This document shows positions 24,068 through 31,186 of a stretch of 54,380 bases of DNA, piece after piece. Every line of letters begins with the position of its first letter. The first letter of the stretch is position 1. Where the stretch lies: contig CADCET010000018.1 in assembly GCA_902800495.1 (NCBI GenBank), positions 1 to 54,380 on the forward strand, written 5' to 3'. The DNA is from an uncultured Prevotellaceae bacterium (GTDB lineage Bacteria > Bacteroidota > Bacteroidia > Bacteroidales > Bacteroidaceae). The position numbers were made by a program, and so were the translations under genes. The notes under the pieces are model-generated. The model did not search any database. It saw only the letters and a list, made by a program, of their open reading frames with translations, and was not told the DNA's origin.

Positions 24068-24898
24068 TTACAATACTGATCCTGTCTTTGAGGTTGTCTT
24101 GTAGTTGAACAGCAGTTCGAGGTTCACCTGGGTCTCAGCGTCACCCTCCTGTCGACGACGGATGACAGCATTGCCTTGCAGCGTCGGCTCGGCGTAGAGC
24201 ACGGTGTCGTCCATCTGCTGCGGCGAACGGTATTCGAAGGTGTACTGGTCCTGAATCTCCTGCATCGTCGCATTCAGCAACACCGAGCGCTGGTCGAGCA
24301 TCAGGATATGGTCGAGCATCTGCTCCACATCGTGTACCTGATGGGTAGAGACCACCACGGTGCGCTCTTCCGTCATGTGCCGGGCAATGACCTTGCGGAA
24401 CTGCGACTTCGAGGGGATGTCCAGTCCGTTCGTCGGCTCGTCCATGAAGAGATACTTCGTGTTGGTAGCCATCGCAAAAGCGATATAGGCCTTCTTGCGC
24501 TGACCCATCGACAGCTCATTCAGATGTACGTCGGAAGGCAGTTCGAAGTCAGCCAGACACTCCTGCAACACCTCGTCAGAGAAGTTCGGGTAGAAAGGCT
24601 TGTAGAGCTTCACATATTCCGAGAGACGGATGGCGGGCATCTCAAACTCCTCTGTCACGAAGAAGATGTTGCGCAGGGTTTCGGGCTCGCGCTTTTTTGT
24701 TGCGATACCATCACAACACACAGAACCGCAAGAGGGGCGCAACAGTCCTGAGATCAGGTAGAGCAGCGTCGACTTGCCCGTTCCGTTCTTTCCTAACAGA
24801 CCGTAGATACGGTTCTCCTCCAGCGTGAGGCTGAAATCGTCGAATACCAGATGCTTCGATCCGGCATACTTGAAACTGATGTGGTTTACTTGAATCAT
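24068..24898 (-). CDS. ABC transporter ATPase (YtrB-like), first gene of the operon
   Basis: 276 residues: Walker A GKNGTGKST (36-44), signature LSMGQRKK, Walker B YLFMDEPTNGLD, H-loop VVVSTHQVHDVEQ. The last 80 residues lack motifs. It is the promoter-proximal gene of an eight-gene unit in which a simple ATPase/permease exporter and its GntR repressor are joined to a MacAB-TolC-like efflux pump. Co-transcription is inferred from strand and short gaps; there is no terminator in between. Confidence 0.93.
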   Translation of the reverse strand: MIQVNHISFKYAGSKHLVFDDFSLTLEENRIYGLLGKNGTGKSTLLYLISGLLRPSCGSVCCDGIATKKREPETLRNIFFVTEEFEMPAIRLSEYVKLYKPFYPNFSDEVLQECLADFELPSDVHLNELSMGQRKKAYIAFAMATNTKYLFMDEPTNGLDIPSKSQFRKVIARHMTEERTVVVSTHQVHDVEQMLDHILMLDQRSVLLNATMQEIQDQYTFEYRSPQQMDDTVLYAEPTLQGNAVIRRRQEGDAETQVNLELLFNYKTTSKTGSVL

Positions 24899-24934
24899 AT
24901 TGTTTTATTCTTAATGGTTTTTGTTACTGTTTTA

Positions 24935-24956
24935 GTGTACTACTTAAATAGAACAC
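24935..24956. promoter_or_regulatory. GntR/YtrA-type operator dyad
   Basis: GTGTACTACTT and AAATAGAACAC are imperfect inverses (9 of 11 positions). The dyad lies two bases downstream of the -7 box, over the expected transcription start, which is the right place for a repressor encoded in the operon. Confidence 0.65.
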
Positions 24957-24958
24957 TG

Positions 24959-24966
24959 CAAAAGTA
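24959..24966 (-). promoter_or_regulatory. -7 box of the ABC/efflux operon
   Basis: TACTTTTG on the minus strand matches TAnnTTTG; the leader is about 55 bases. Confidence 0.65.
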
Positions 24967-24997
24967 ACACAATTATCAATACGCTCCAAACTTTTTG

Positions 24998-25041
24998 GCA
25001 AAAAAATGAAGGTGGAAATGCATTTTTAACATTTCCACCTT
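24998..25041 (-). terminator. Rho-independent terminator of the outer membrane barrel gene
   Basis: A perfect 12-bp stem AAGGTGGAAATG/CATTTCCACCTT (25009-25020, 25030-25041) is followed on the minus strand by a run of seven T. Confidence 0.8.
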
Positions 25042-25060
25042 ATTATATTAAGAGAATCTC

Positions 25061-25744
25061 CTAAAAATTCACGCCTACGTTGGCAAAGAAGCAGCCAGTA
25101 TGGGCGGTATTGAAGTCGTCGTGGCTGACGTTCGCCAGACCGATGTCGTAGCCCAGCTCAGCGTAGAGGTGGTCGAACTGTAGTCCGCAGCCAAGGCGCA
25201 GACCTCCGTCGAGGCGCTTGAAGGCATCGTCGGAGAATGTGCTTTGCGTCTGGCGACGATCCTTCTCCTTGATTTTGCCGCTAATACCCGTTGCGCAGTA
25301 GACGCCAGCGAAAGGCTGGATGCTGGTCAGGCGGTCGAAGTTGTGCTGATACTTGATGAGAAACGGCACCTCCAAGTAGTTCATGCTGTAAGTATAGGAA
25401 CCGCCAGTGCCACCCTTACCGCCTTTCTCTACATACGACAGTCCTGTCTCCAAGTAGACGGGAGTCGCCGGAGCCACCTGCAGCCCCGCCGCAAAGCCAA
25501 TGCCGAGTCCCGCTTTGGGCGAATCGCCGTCCAAAAAGCGGTCGTCAGCATTGACTGTAGCCACGCCGAGTCCTATACGCAATCCGAAATACCCACCAAC
25601 GGCAGAACGAGTCCGTGGGGCGTCAGCATAATAACTCCTATGGCGGAGCGGAACGGGGCGACCGTAAGGGCGCCTCACATATTGTGCCACTGAAGGCACG
25701 GCCGTCAACGCGGCCAACATCAAAATCATCATCATTCTTTTCAT
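25061..25744 (-). CDS. Outer membrane beta-barrel protein (PorT/OmpW-like size)
   Basis: 227 residues: a signal peptide (MKRMMMILMLAALTAVPSVAQ), a short basic linker (YVRRPYGRPVPLRHR), then alternating strands of a small barrel: GGYFGLRIGLGVATV, GLGIGFAAGLQVAP, YLETGLSYVEKGGKG, YLEVPFLIKYQ, FAGVYCATGISGKI, LGCGLQFDHLYAELGYDIGLANV, and a terminal strand ending VNF. The porin-family outer membrane beta-barrel fold is clear but function is not. It is monocistronic with its own promoter and terminator. Confidence 0.8.
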   Translation of the reverse strand: MKRMMMILMLAALTAVPSVAQYVRRPYGRPVPLRHRSYYADAPRTRSAVGGYFGLRIGLGVATVNADDRFLDGDSPKAGLGIGFAAGLQVAPATPVYLETGLSYVEKGGKGGTGGSYTYSMNYLEVPFLIKYQHNFDRLTSIQPFAGVYCATGISGKIKEKDRRQTQSTFSDDAFKRLDGGLRLGCGLQFDHLYAELGYDIGLANVSHDDFNTAHTGCFFANVGVNF

Positions 25745-25773
25745 CGTCGTACAGTTTTATTAGTTTGACGATG

Positions 25774-25804
25774 CAAAATTAGCAAAACGTCCGTCACCGT
25801 CCAA
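25774..25804 (-). promoter_or_regulatory. Promoter of the outer membrane barrel gene
   Basis: TAATTTTG (25774-25781) and a TTG (25802-25804) are 20 bases apart on the minus strand. Confidence 0.6.
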
Positions 25805-25905
25805 GGACTTTTCCCTAACATCAGCAACCGCTTTCCCTAAACTTCAGGGGAGAATCCCTATGCCGACGTAGTTAAGACAATAAACTTATATAGAAACAAT
25901 AGGTG

Positions 25906-26201
25906 ACACCTCTTACACCTGGCACTTAACTGGCTGTTTTTCAGCATAGTTTCCCAATGGGTTGGTAGCACCAAGTGTCGCACCTAAGGTCGCACCAACA
26001 ACCGTGAAACATTTCTCTTACGGCCTCTCGTTTTTCTGAGAGGCCGTGAAATTTTTCTGAGAGGCCGCGACGTTTCCGCCCCCTTCCGTGAAACATTCGA
26101 TATCAGCTTGGTGCGACACATGGTGCGACCACTGGTGCGACTATGCCACCAGAAAATGGCTACTGATAATCAAGCAGTTAAGTGCCAGGTGTAAGAGGTG
26201 T
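25906..26201. repeat. Foldback element with perfect 27-bp terminal inverted repeats
   Basis: The gap 25745-26349 holds no gene. It is mostly this element. Arms 25906-25932 (starting ACACCTCTTACACC) and 26175-26201 are perfectly complementary over 27 bp. Inside are inverted clusters of GGTGCGAC units (about 25960-26010 and 26110-26145). The core at 26021-26066 has GGCCTCTCG and two GAGAGGCCG units 21 bp apart, the same unit and period as the array at 5971-6084. It resembles a MITE or structured RNA locus; no transposase is nearby. Confidence 0.75.
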
Positions 26202-26210
26202 GGGTATATA

Positions 26211-26229
26211 ATCCTCAGAGTGGCTACAC
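26211..26229. repeat. Left copy of a 19-bp direct repeat bracketing the hipB/hipA' module
   Basis: ATCCTCAGAGTGGCTACAC matches 26862-26880 (ATCCTCAGAGTAGCTGCAC) at 17 of 19 positions. Together they bracket hipB and truncated hipA. Confidence 0.5.
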
Positions 26230-26292
26230 ATTAGCAGATAGGCAGGTTTTCAGACTTTTTTGACTCTTTGAGATAAAAATATACAAAAACTA

Positions 26293-26346
26293 TAGATATA
26301 TCAAATAAAAGTTGTATATTTGCGGCAGAAATATTAGATATATCTA
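26293..26346 (+). promoter_or_regulatory. Promoter of hipB with two AGATATATC operator-like palindromes
   Basis: The -7 box is TATATTTG (26315-26322). TAGATATATC (26293-26302) and the perfect palindrome TAGATATATCTA (26335-26346) flank it. The second ends three bases before the hipB start, as expected for autorepression by an XRE antitoxin. Confidence 0.6.
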
Positions 26347-26349
26347 TTT

Positions 26350-26721
26350 ATGACGGACATTTATGCACTTTCAGACCCGGCTATACTGGCCCAAATTGGC
26401 CAGAAACTCAAGGAGGCCCGTATTGAACAGAACATCTCGCAGAAGTCGCTGGCGGACAGCAGCGGTCTCTCCACATTCTCCATCAGTCAGATGGAGAATG
26501 GGCACAACACCTCTCTGCTCAGCCTTATTATGGTGTTACGGGCCTTGAACCGTTTGGATATTTTCGAGGGACTTTTTAGGGAAAAGCCTGTTAGCCCTGT
26601 AGCTCTCTCTGAATATATGAAAAAGAATCCGCAAAGGCAGCGTGCCTACAATACGAATGCTACTGCGGAGAAAGGTGGTATGACAACTAACGATTTCAAC
26701 TGGGACGAAGACAAACAATAA
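26350..26721 (+). CDS. XRE-family HipB-like antitoxin/regulator
   Basis: 123 residues. The helix-turn-helix lies at about 16-70 (IGQKLKEARIEQNISQKSLADSSGLSTFSISQMENG, read in parts; LSLIMVLRALNRLD). The C-terminal half is charged and linker-like (YMKKNPQRQRAYN). The size and a following hipA-like start make it a HipB antitoxin, now without a full toxin. Paired AGATATATC palindromes around its promoter suggest autoregulation. The tract is AT-richer than its neighbours and is bracketed by direct repeats, so it may be acquired. Confidence 0.8.
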   Translation: MTDIYALSDPAILAQIGQKLKEARIEQNISQKSLADSSGLSTFSISQMENGHNTSLLSLIMVLRALNRLDIFEGLFREKPVSPVALSEYMKKNPQRQRAYNTNATAEKGGMTTNDFNWDEDKQ

Positions 26722-26724
26722 TAT

Positions 26725-26850
26725 ATGATAACGTTAGCAGATATTTACCTGTGGGGACAACATGCCGGAACGGTGGCATGGGACGAGAATTATCAAGCAG
26801 CCAGTTTTGAATTCACTCTAGCTTCGGAGGCTGTTTTCCTGGAATCCTGA
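26725..26850 (+). pseudogene. Truncated HipA-like toxin, N-terminal remnant
   Basis: Three bases after hipB an ATG opens a 41-residue frame: MITLADIYLWGQHAGTVAWD, then NYQAASFEFTLASEAVFLES and a stop. This matches the N-terminal strand pattern of HipA kinases (xVYLxGxxVGTLxxD…xxSFxYd). The remaining roughly 370 residues, including the kinase core, are absent and the following DNA is a hairpin. A full HipA is encoded elsewhere in the window (40005). The assignment rests on a short match and on gene order. Confidence 0.6.
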
Positions 26851-26860
26851 AATAAAATGC

Positions 26861-26897
26861 AATCCTCAGAGTAGCTGCACTTGCTACTCTGAGGATT
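26861..26897 (-). terminator. 15-bp perfect hairpin between hipA' and the MBG gene
   Basis: AATCCTCAGAGTAGC (26861-26875) and GCTACTCTGAGGATT (26883-26897) pair perfectly. On the minus strand it is followed by GCATTTTATTT, so it probably ends the MBG-repeat gene. It could act in both directions. Its left arm is the right copy of the 19-bp direct repeat. Confidence 0.6.
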
Positions 26898-26924
26898 GAC
26901 TTGATGATTGACCGTTATGATGCT

Positions 26925-28919
26925 TTACGGCACGAACACCTTCTTACCGTCAACGATGTTGATACCCTTCCGCGGTTTCTCAAGGCGCTGGCCGCCGAGG
27001 TTGTAAATAATCGGCTTGGCTGTCAGACCGTCACTCAGCTGGTCAATGCCCAGCGGCGTCATGTCGGGATTACCTTTAACGAGTGCCAGTCTCTTGACTG
27101 TGCCACTTGGAGTGCTCCAGTCAGTCTTAATGGCATTGAGGTGGGCAAAATCATTGTCCGTCAAGGGAACAACCACCAGACCGTCGTCACCAATAACGGG
27201 CTTTACTTCTGTCAATGAGCCACCATTTTCATCACCGCCGCCATTGCCCACTTCCTTACGGTTCATCAGCACACGCAGTTTTATGCCTGGCGTTCCTATG
27301 ATAACCAGTTTGTCATAATCCGTAAGGTCGGCATAACGCAAATAGTAGACAGATGACACTCCATAGATAAGTGAACCCTCTCCGACAGCTTCGCCTACAT
27401 GGGACTCACCTTCTCCGTTTTGTTGTGCCACCTTGGCTGTAGCAGTACAGTCGTCCCATAGGTGGAACATCTCAACTGTCAGCTCATAAATGCCTTCTGC
27501 TATGGGTTGCTTTTCCTTCTCCTTAATGGTCAGCGTTCCCTGTGTGTATGTCAGCGCATAGTTCTGGGCTGCGCCACCACTCACGGTGATGGGGTACGTG
27601 CCAGGCTTTGAGGTCGACGTGGCTGTTGTCGTGGCCGTCGGCTTCGTGGTGAATGCCGTGGCCTCCTTGTCGTTGTTACGCCAGCCGCTGTACGTCAGCG
27701 TGAATGTGGGGATGGCGTCGCCCTCGGTGATGGTCACGTTCTGTACGCCGACTGTCAGCGGAGCCTTCCCGATGGTCAGTGTGCCGTCCACGTAGGTCAC
27801 CTGTTCGTTCGTCACCGTGCCCTTCTCCACCTTGATGGGATAGGTTCCTACGGGCGAGGTCTTTGTGGCCGTCGTTGACAGTTTCGGCGTACCGTTGAGC
27901 GTGGCGCCGCTGCTCTTGTAGGTCAGCGTGGGTACATTGTCGCCGTAGGTCATCGTCTTATTGTCGGCCGTGATGGTCACGGGCTGCACAGCTTTGGCGG
28001 TAATAGTCAGCGTTCCCTGAGTGTACGTCAGCGCATAGTTCTGCGCTGCGCCACCGCTCACGGTGATGGGGTACGTGCCGGGCTTTGAGGTCGACGTGGC
28101 TGTTGTCGTAGCCTTGGGTTTCGTGGTGAAGGCGTTGGTCTCCCAATCGTTGTTGCGGAAGCCGTTATACGTCAGCGTGAATGTCGGGATGGCGTCGCCC
28201 TCGGTAATGGTCACGTTCTGTACGCCTACCGTCAGCGGAGCCTTCCCGATGGTCAGTGTGCCGTCCACGTAGGTCACCTGCTCGTTCGTCACCGTGCCCT
28301 TCTCCACCTTGATGGGATAGGTGCCTACGGATGATGTCTTCGTGGCCGTCGTTGACAGCTTCGGCGTACCGTTGAGCGTGGCGCCACTGCTCTTGTAGGT
28401 CAGCGTGGGTACGTCGTCGCCGTAAGTCATCGTCTTATTGTCGGCCGTGATGGTCACGGGCTGCACGGCTGCCTTCACCGTAATGTTGAAGCTTGCCGGT
28501 AAACACTCATGGCTCTCAGCCTCGGTATTCGCTGTGCGTATTTTATAGAGACTGCCACTGAAGCTGCCTGCCTGCTGTCCCACAGTGATGGGCAGGCGCA
28601 TCAGCGTACCGTTGAAGATCAGTCCCAAGTCCGTTTGGTAGAGCACGATGAGGCGGTCGCCATTGGCCATCGTCTGCACACTCAGCGTATGGATGCTGCT
28701 GACGTCCGTGATGGCACTCTCGTTGAGCGTGAAGCCCTGTGGCAGCGCGAGGTTGAACTGAATGGCAGTCACGCCAGCCATGTCGTTTGCGCTCACCACC
28801 AGCTCAGCCTGGCCGCCCGTCGTCGCCTCAACAGAAGCAACACTAAGCGTCTGGCTGACAGCATGGCATGCCACTGCGGCCAATACCATCGTTGTAAAGA
28901 ATCTTGTATTTCTGTTCAT
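26925..28919 (-). CDS. Secreted surface protein with cohesin-like domain and four MBG repeats
   Basis: 664 residues: signal peptide (about 1-23); a cohesin-like beta domain (about 24-150: SVASVEATTGGQAELVVSAN, AGVTAIQFNLALPQGFTL, RLIVLYQTDLGLIFNGTLMRLPI); four MBG_2-type repeats (about 151-470, each about 79 residues: PVTITADNKTMTYGD, LTVGVQNVTITEGDAIPTFTLTY); a unique domain; and the closing YNLGGQRLEKPRKGINIVDG often seen in Prevotella surface proteins. Repeats 1-2 and 3-4 are near-identical at DNA level with a 477-bp period. A dockerin-type protein is encoded next upstream. Likely role: surface scaffold or adhesin (inference). Confidence 0.8.
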   Translation of the reverse strand: MNRNTRFFTTMVLAAVACHAVSQTLSVASVEATTGGQAELVVSANDMAGVTAIQFNLALPQGFTLNESAITDVSSIHTLSVQTMANGDRLIVLYQTDLGLIFNGTLMRLPITVGQQAGSFSGSLYKIRTANTEAESHECLPASFNITVKAAVQPVTITADNKTMTYGDDVPTLTYKSSGATLNGTPKLSTTATKTSSVGTYPIKVEKGTVTNEQVTYVDGTLTIGKAPLTVGVQNVTITEGDAIPTFTLTYNGFRNNDWETNAFTTKPKATTTATSTSKPGTYPITVSGGAAQNYALTYTQGTLTITAKAVQPVTITADNKTMTYGDNVPTLTYKSSGATLNGTPKLSTTATKTSPVGTYPIKVEKGTVTNEQVTYVDGTLTIGKAPLTVGVQNVTITEGDAIPTFTLTYSGWRNNDKEATAFTTKPTATTTATSTSKPGTYPITVSGGAAQNYALTYTQGTLTIKEKEKQPIAEGIYELTVEMFHLWDDCTATAKVAQQNGEGESHVGEAVGEGSLIYGVSSVYYLRYADLTDYDKLVIIGTPGIKLRVLMNRKEVGNGGGDENGGSLTEVKPVIGDDGLVVVPLTDNDFAHLNAIKTDWSTPSGTVKRLALVKGNPDMTPLGIDQLSDGLTAKPIIYNLGGQRLEKPRKGINIVDGKKVFVP
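27533..28490. repeat. 477-bp tandem duplication inside the MBG gene
   Basis: Sequence from about 27533 recurs from about 28010 with few differences, each copy encoding two MBG modules (159 codons). High identity points to recent duplication or gene conversion and to a copy number that can vary. Confidence 0.75.
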
Positions 28920-29055
28920 AAGTTTCTCTATTTGAACGTTAATGTTAATTCACCTTTCAAAAGAATTCAATCTCCTACTTTACGGAGATTCAAATACCAA
29001 TGTCTGTTTTGCCATTATCTTGTTTTAAGCGTTACAGTTGACGAGGTATATAATG

Positions 29056-29820
29056 CTACTTTTTCCAAACTATATCTGTAATTTGTGAGTTACCACTAAA
29101 GTCTGCATGATATCCAACGTAACCTTCTGGTAAAGTTGGATTCCATGGAATTGGCGTTTGCCATGGATTACGTGTTTCACCATCAACTTTCATAGATACT
29201 AATGTACCCCACGCAGCAGGAACGATCCAAATAGTAAATTCGCCATTAGATGCAACAGCAGTAAATGATGTTATAGGTTTAGTTGAAGTTTGATTAAAGT
29301 CTGATTCACTCCAACTTGTTTTAGCGGGAGTTGTAATACCTATATGCCAATGATAGATTCTTTCAGCAATGGCATAGTTAAGTTTACCACTATACTTTGT
29401 CTTAGTCTTGTAGATATGATATCCATAGGCATCAGTACAGTCATAGTCTACAGCGGTGTTGTTAGCGTTCGTGAGAGAAGAAATGATTCGTGTCTCGGGC
29501 ATAACAAAATATACATACTGGTCAGCAGCTGTCACAAAGCCAGTCTGGGGGATTTGGCTCATAGCGATTTTACTTGCTATATCCGTGAAATTAGTCTCTG
29601 TCACGGCATTGCCCCCATTAACACCGGCATACCAGTAGTACATTTTCTCACCGACCGCGCCACCCGCGTCCTTCATAATTTTCATAATGGACACGAGGTC
29701 AGCGACATCTACAGTACCATCTTCGTTTACATCACCCTTCAACGGGGTGCTGTTCTGTGCAAACGTGCACACACTCATCAGCAGCATGGCTGCCATCAGG
29801 AATAATTTCTTTGTTTTCAT
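29056..29820 (-). CDS. Secreted protein with dockerin-type calcium-binding repeat
   Basis: 254 residues: signal peptide (MKTKKLFLMAAMLLMSVCTFAQ), then one dockerin-type repeat at about 28-47 (GDVNEDGTVDVADLVSIMKI; Asp at calcium positions), then a region of unknown fold with two similar halves (YYWYAGVNGG/YHWHIGITT; TSWSESDF/TETNFTDI). A full type I dockerin has two such repeats, so this is a half. Such GDVNxDGxVxVxD motifs are common in Prevotella secreted proteins. Function unknown. Confidence 0.75.
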   Translation of the reverse strand: MKTKKLFLMAAMLLMSVCTFAQNSTPLKGDVNEDGTVDVADLVSIMKIMKDAGGAVGEKMYYWYAGVNGGNAVTETNFTDIASKIAMSQIPQTGFVTAADQYVYFVMPETRIISSLTNANNTAVDYDCTDAYGYHIYKTKTKYSGKLNYAIAERIYHWHIGITTPAKTSWSESDFNQTSTKPITSFTAVASNGEFTIWIVPAAWGTLVSMKVDGETRNPWQTPIPWNPTLPEGYVGYHADFSGNSQITDIVWKK

Positions 29821-29845
29821 AATTATTGCTTGTTATTTGGTTAAT

Positions 29846-30487
29846 TTATTGACAGCACACTTTAATGATATACTCTATCAAATTCCCAATCGCATTATAG
29901 GATAGTAAAATGGTAGTAATAATACCAATAACACCGACTCTGAATGACATTCTCACGGCAGCATTGGGATTGCTCCAATAGTATTTCCACCAACACCCCC
30001 TCCCAAGAGTAACGTCCGTCTGCAACGGGATACTTTCACCTTGACTTAATTCGTATATAGAATTCGGAGTTAACGCAACATGATTTTTTCCAAATCCTTT
30101 TGCTGGCGTAGATAGATATGCACGGTGTATGGTTTTTCCGTTATAGCATATTTTTACGATTGACAGTCTTTTCATGGATCTTTTTGCAGAAACCTTTCTC
30201 TCTCCAAAAATCTCTTTGTACATATGACTCTCCAATACAACATATTCGTCAAGTTCTCTTGGTGAAGAAATTCCAGTTAGACGCAATATATCATCGTCAA
30301 ACGTGTTAGAACCCGAGTTTCCAGCAGGAAGAATCTTTACCAGTTTTCCTCTGTTACATTTACACAAATTACAGAACATAATAATTGTTTTAGAAGTTAA
30401 TAGAATTATAATACTCACTAAAATAGACAGAAAAAGAAAACGTGGACTTTTTACTTCGTCTACGTTCTTCGAGGTATCGCCAAACAC
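29846..30487 (-). CDS. Hypothetical membrane protein
   Basis: 213 residues, not recognised. A hydrophobic helix near the N-terminus (FLFLSILVSIIILLTSKTIIMF) is followed by a Cys-rich CNLCKCNRGK and a soluble middle part (RLTGISSPRELDEYVVLESHMYKEIFGERKV). A second helix is near the C-terminus (FRVGVIGIITTILLSYNAI). Base composition is clearly AT-richer than the neighbours, which suggests acquired DNA. It precedes the dockerin gene by 25 bp, but a functional link is not evident. Confidence 0.6.
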   Translation of the reverse strand: MFGDTSKNVDEVKSPRFLFLSILVSIIILLTSKTIIMFCNLCKCNRGKLVKILPAGNSGSNTFDDDILRLTGISSPRELDEYVVLESHMYKEIFGERKVSAKRSMKRLSIVKICYNGKTIHRAYLSTPAKGFGKNHVALTPNSIYELSQGESIPLQTDVTLGRGCWWKYYWSNPNAAVRMSFRVGVIGIITTILLSYNAIGNLIEYIIKVCCQ

Positions 30488-30663
30488 CTAACAATCCTAA
30501 ACAAGTAAAAGCCCACGCCATCGGCGTGAGCATCCTTGCTTTTACTCTTGGATTGTTTCTAATTTTGGCGAAATTTCGAAGAACAAGATTCAAGCGGACG
30601 CTTCTTATCTTAATATGTCTTTATGTCTTGTCGTTTATATCATACGCAGTACGGTTTGGTTAG
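30442..30663 (+). CDS. Possible small membrane protein
   Basis: A 73-codon frame overlapping the 5' end of the gene at 29846 on the other strand by 46 bp. It encodes a basic N-terminus and two hydrophobic stretches (AIGVSILAFTLGLFLILAKF and TLLILICLYVLSFISYAV). The membrane pattern argues that it may be real. The segment also contains the hairpin CACGCC/GGCGTG flanked by GTAAAAGC/GCTTTTAC inverted repeats, so it could simply be a structured intergenic region. No promoter was identified. Confidence 0.25.
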   Translation: MDFLLRLRSSRYRQTPNNPKQVKAHAIGVSILAFTLGLFLILAKFRRTRFKRTLLILICLYVLSFISYAVRFG

Positions 30664-30700
30664 ACAATAATATTGTTATCTCACTCCTTTTATCAGCAGT

Positions 30701-31186
30701 TTAGAGGGCTGCGATCTTTCTTAGTGTTTTACCAAGAGAGGACGCATGCCAGCCCATACGGCTGATGAGGGTGGAGAAGGTTATGCGGTCGTGAGCAGGA
30801 ATCTCAAGCTGATAGGTATCCGTCTGTGCTTCGGCGTCATCGGCTAAGTCGGAAGCATCGAAGAAGTAGCCAGCCTCTGGTAACATGGCTTCTGTCAGTT
30901 CTGACGGCTGAAGCATGGTTGTGGCAGCCAGAGTATCCTTCTCTGCCTTTACGATATATAATGCATTATCTACTTCAGGATGTAGATAAGCATCGCGTAG
31001 GTCGAGTTGGCCCCCAACGAAAGCCATCAGTCGTGGCTCGGAAATCTGTACGCCGAGATATTGATAGCCATTGGCTTCGTGACTATAAAGTGTACAGAGA
31101 TACCGGGTTCCAGTAGCATCTGTGGCAGTGAGGATCTGCGGCACGTCGTAGTACTCGAGTGTGGCAGTATGGGTGAGCTGTCTCAT
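30701..31186 (-). CDS. Hypothetical protein (DUF6575-like), second gene of a coupled pair
   Basis: 161 residues from ATG 31186 (MRQLTHTATLEYYDVPQIL), which overlaps the stop of the preceding gene (ATGA). It is soluble, with an N-terminal beta part (TATDATGTRYLCTLYSHEANGYQYLGVQIS) and an acidic centre (FDASDLADDAEAQTD). No signal peptide or catalytic motif is seen. I associate the start with a Bacteroidetes family of unknown function (DUF6575-like) only from memory. Tight coupling to the next entry suggests the two products form a complex. Confidence 0.65.
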   Translation of the reverse strand: MRQLTHTATLEYYDVPQILTATDATGTRYLCTLYSHEANGYQYLGVQISEPRLMAFVGGQLDLRDAYLHPEVDNALYIVKAEKDTLAATTMLQPSELTEAMLPEAGYFFDASDLADDAEAQTDTYQLEIPAHDRITFSTLISRMGWHASSLGKTLRKIAAL

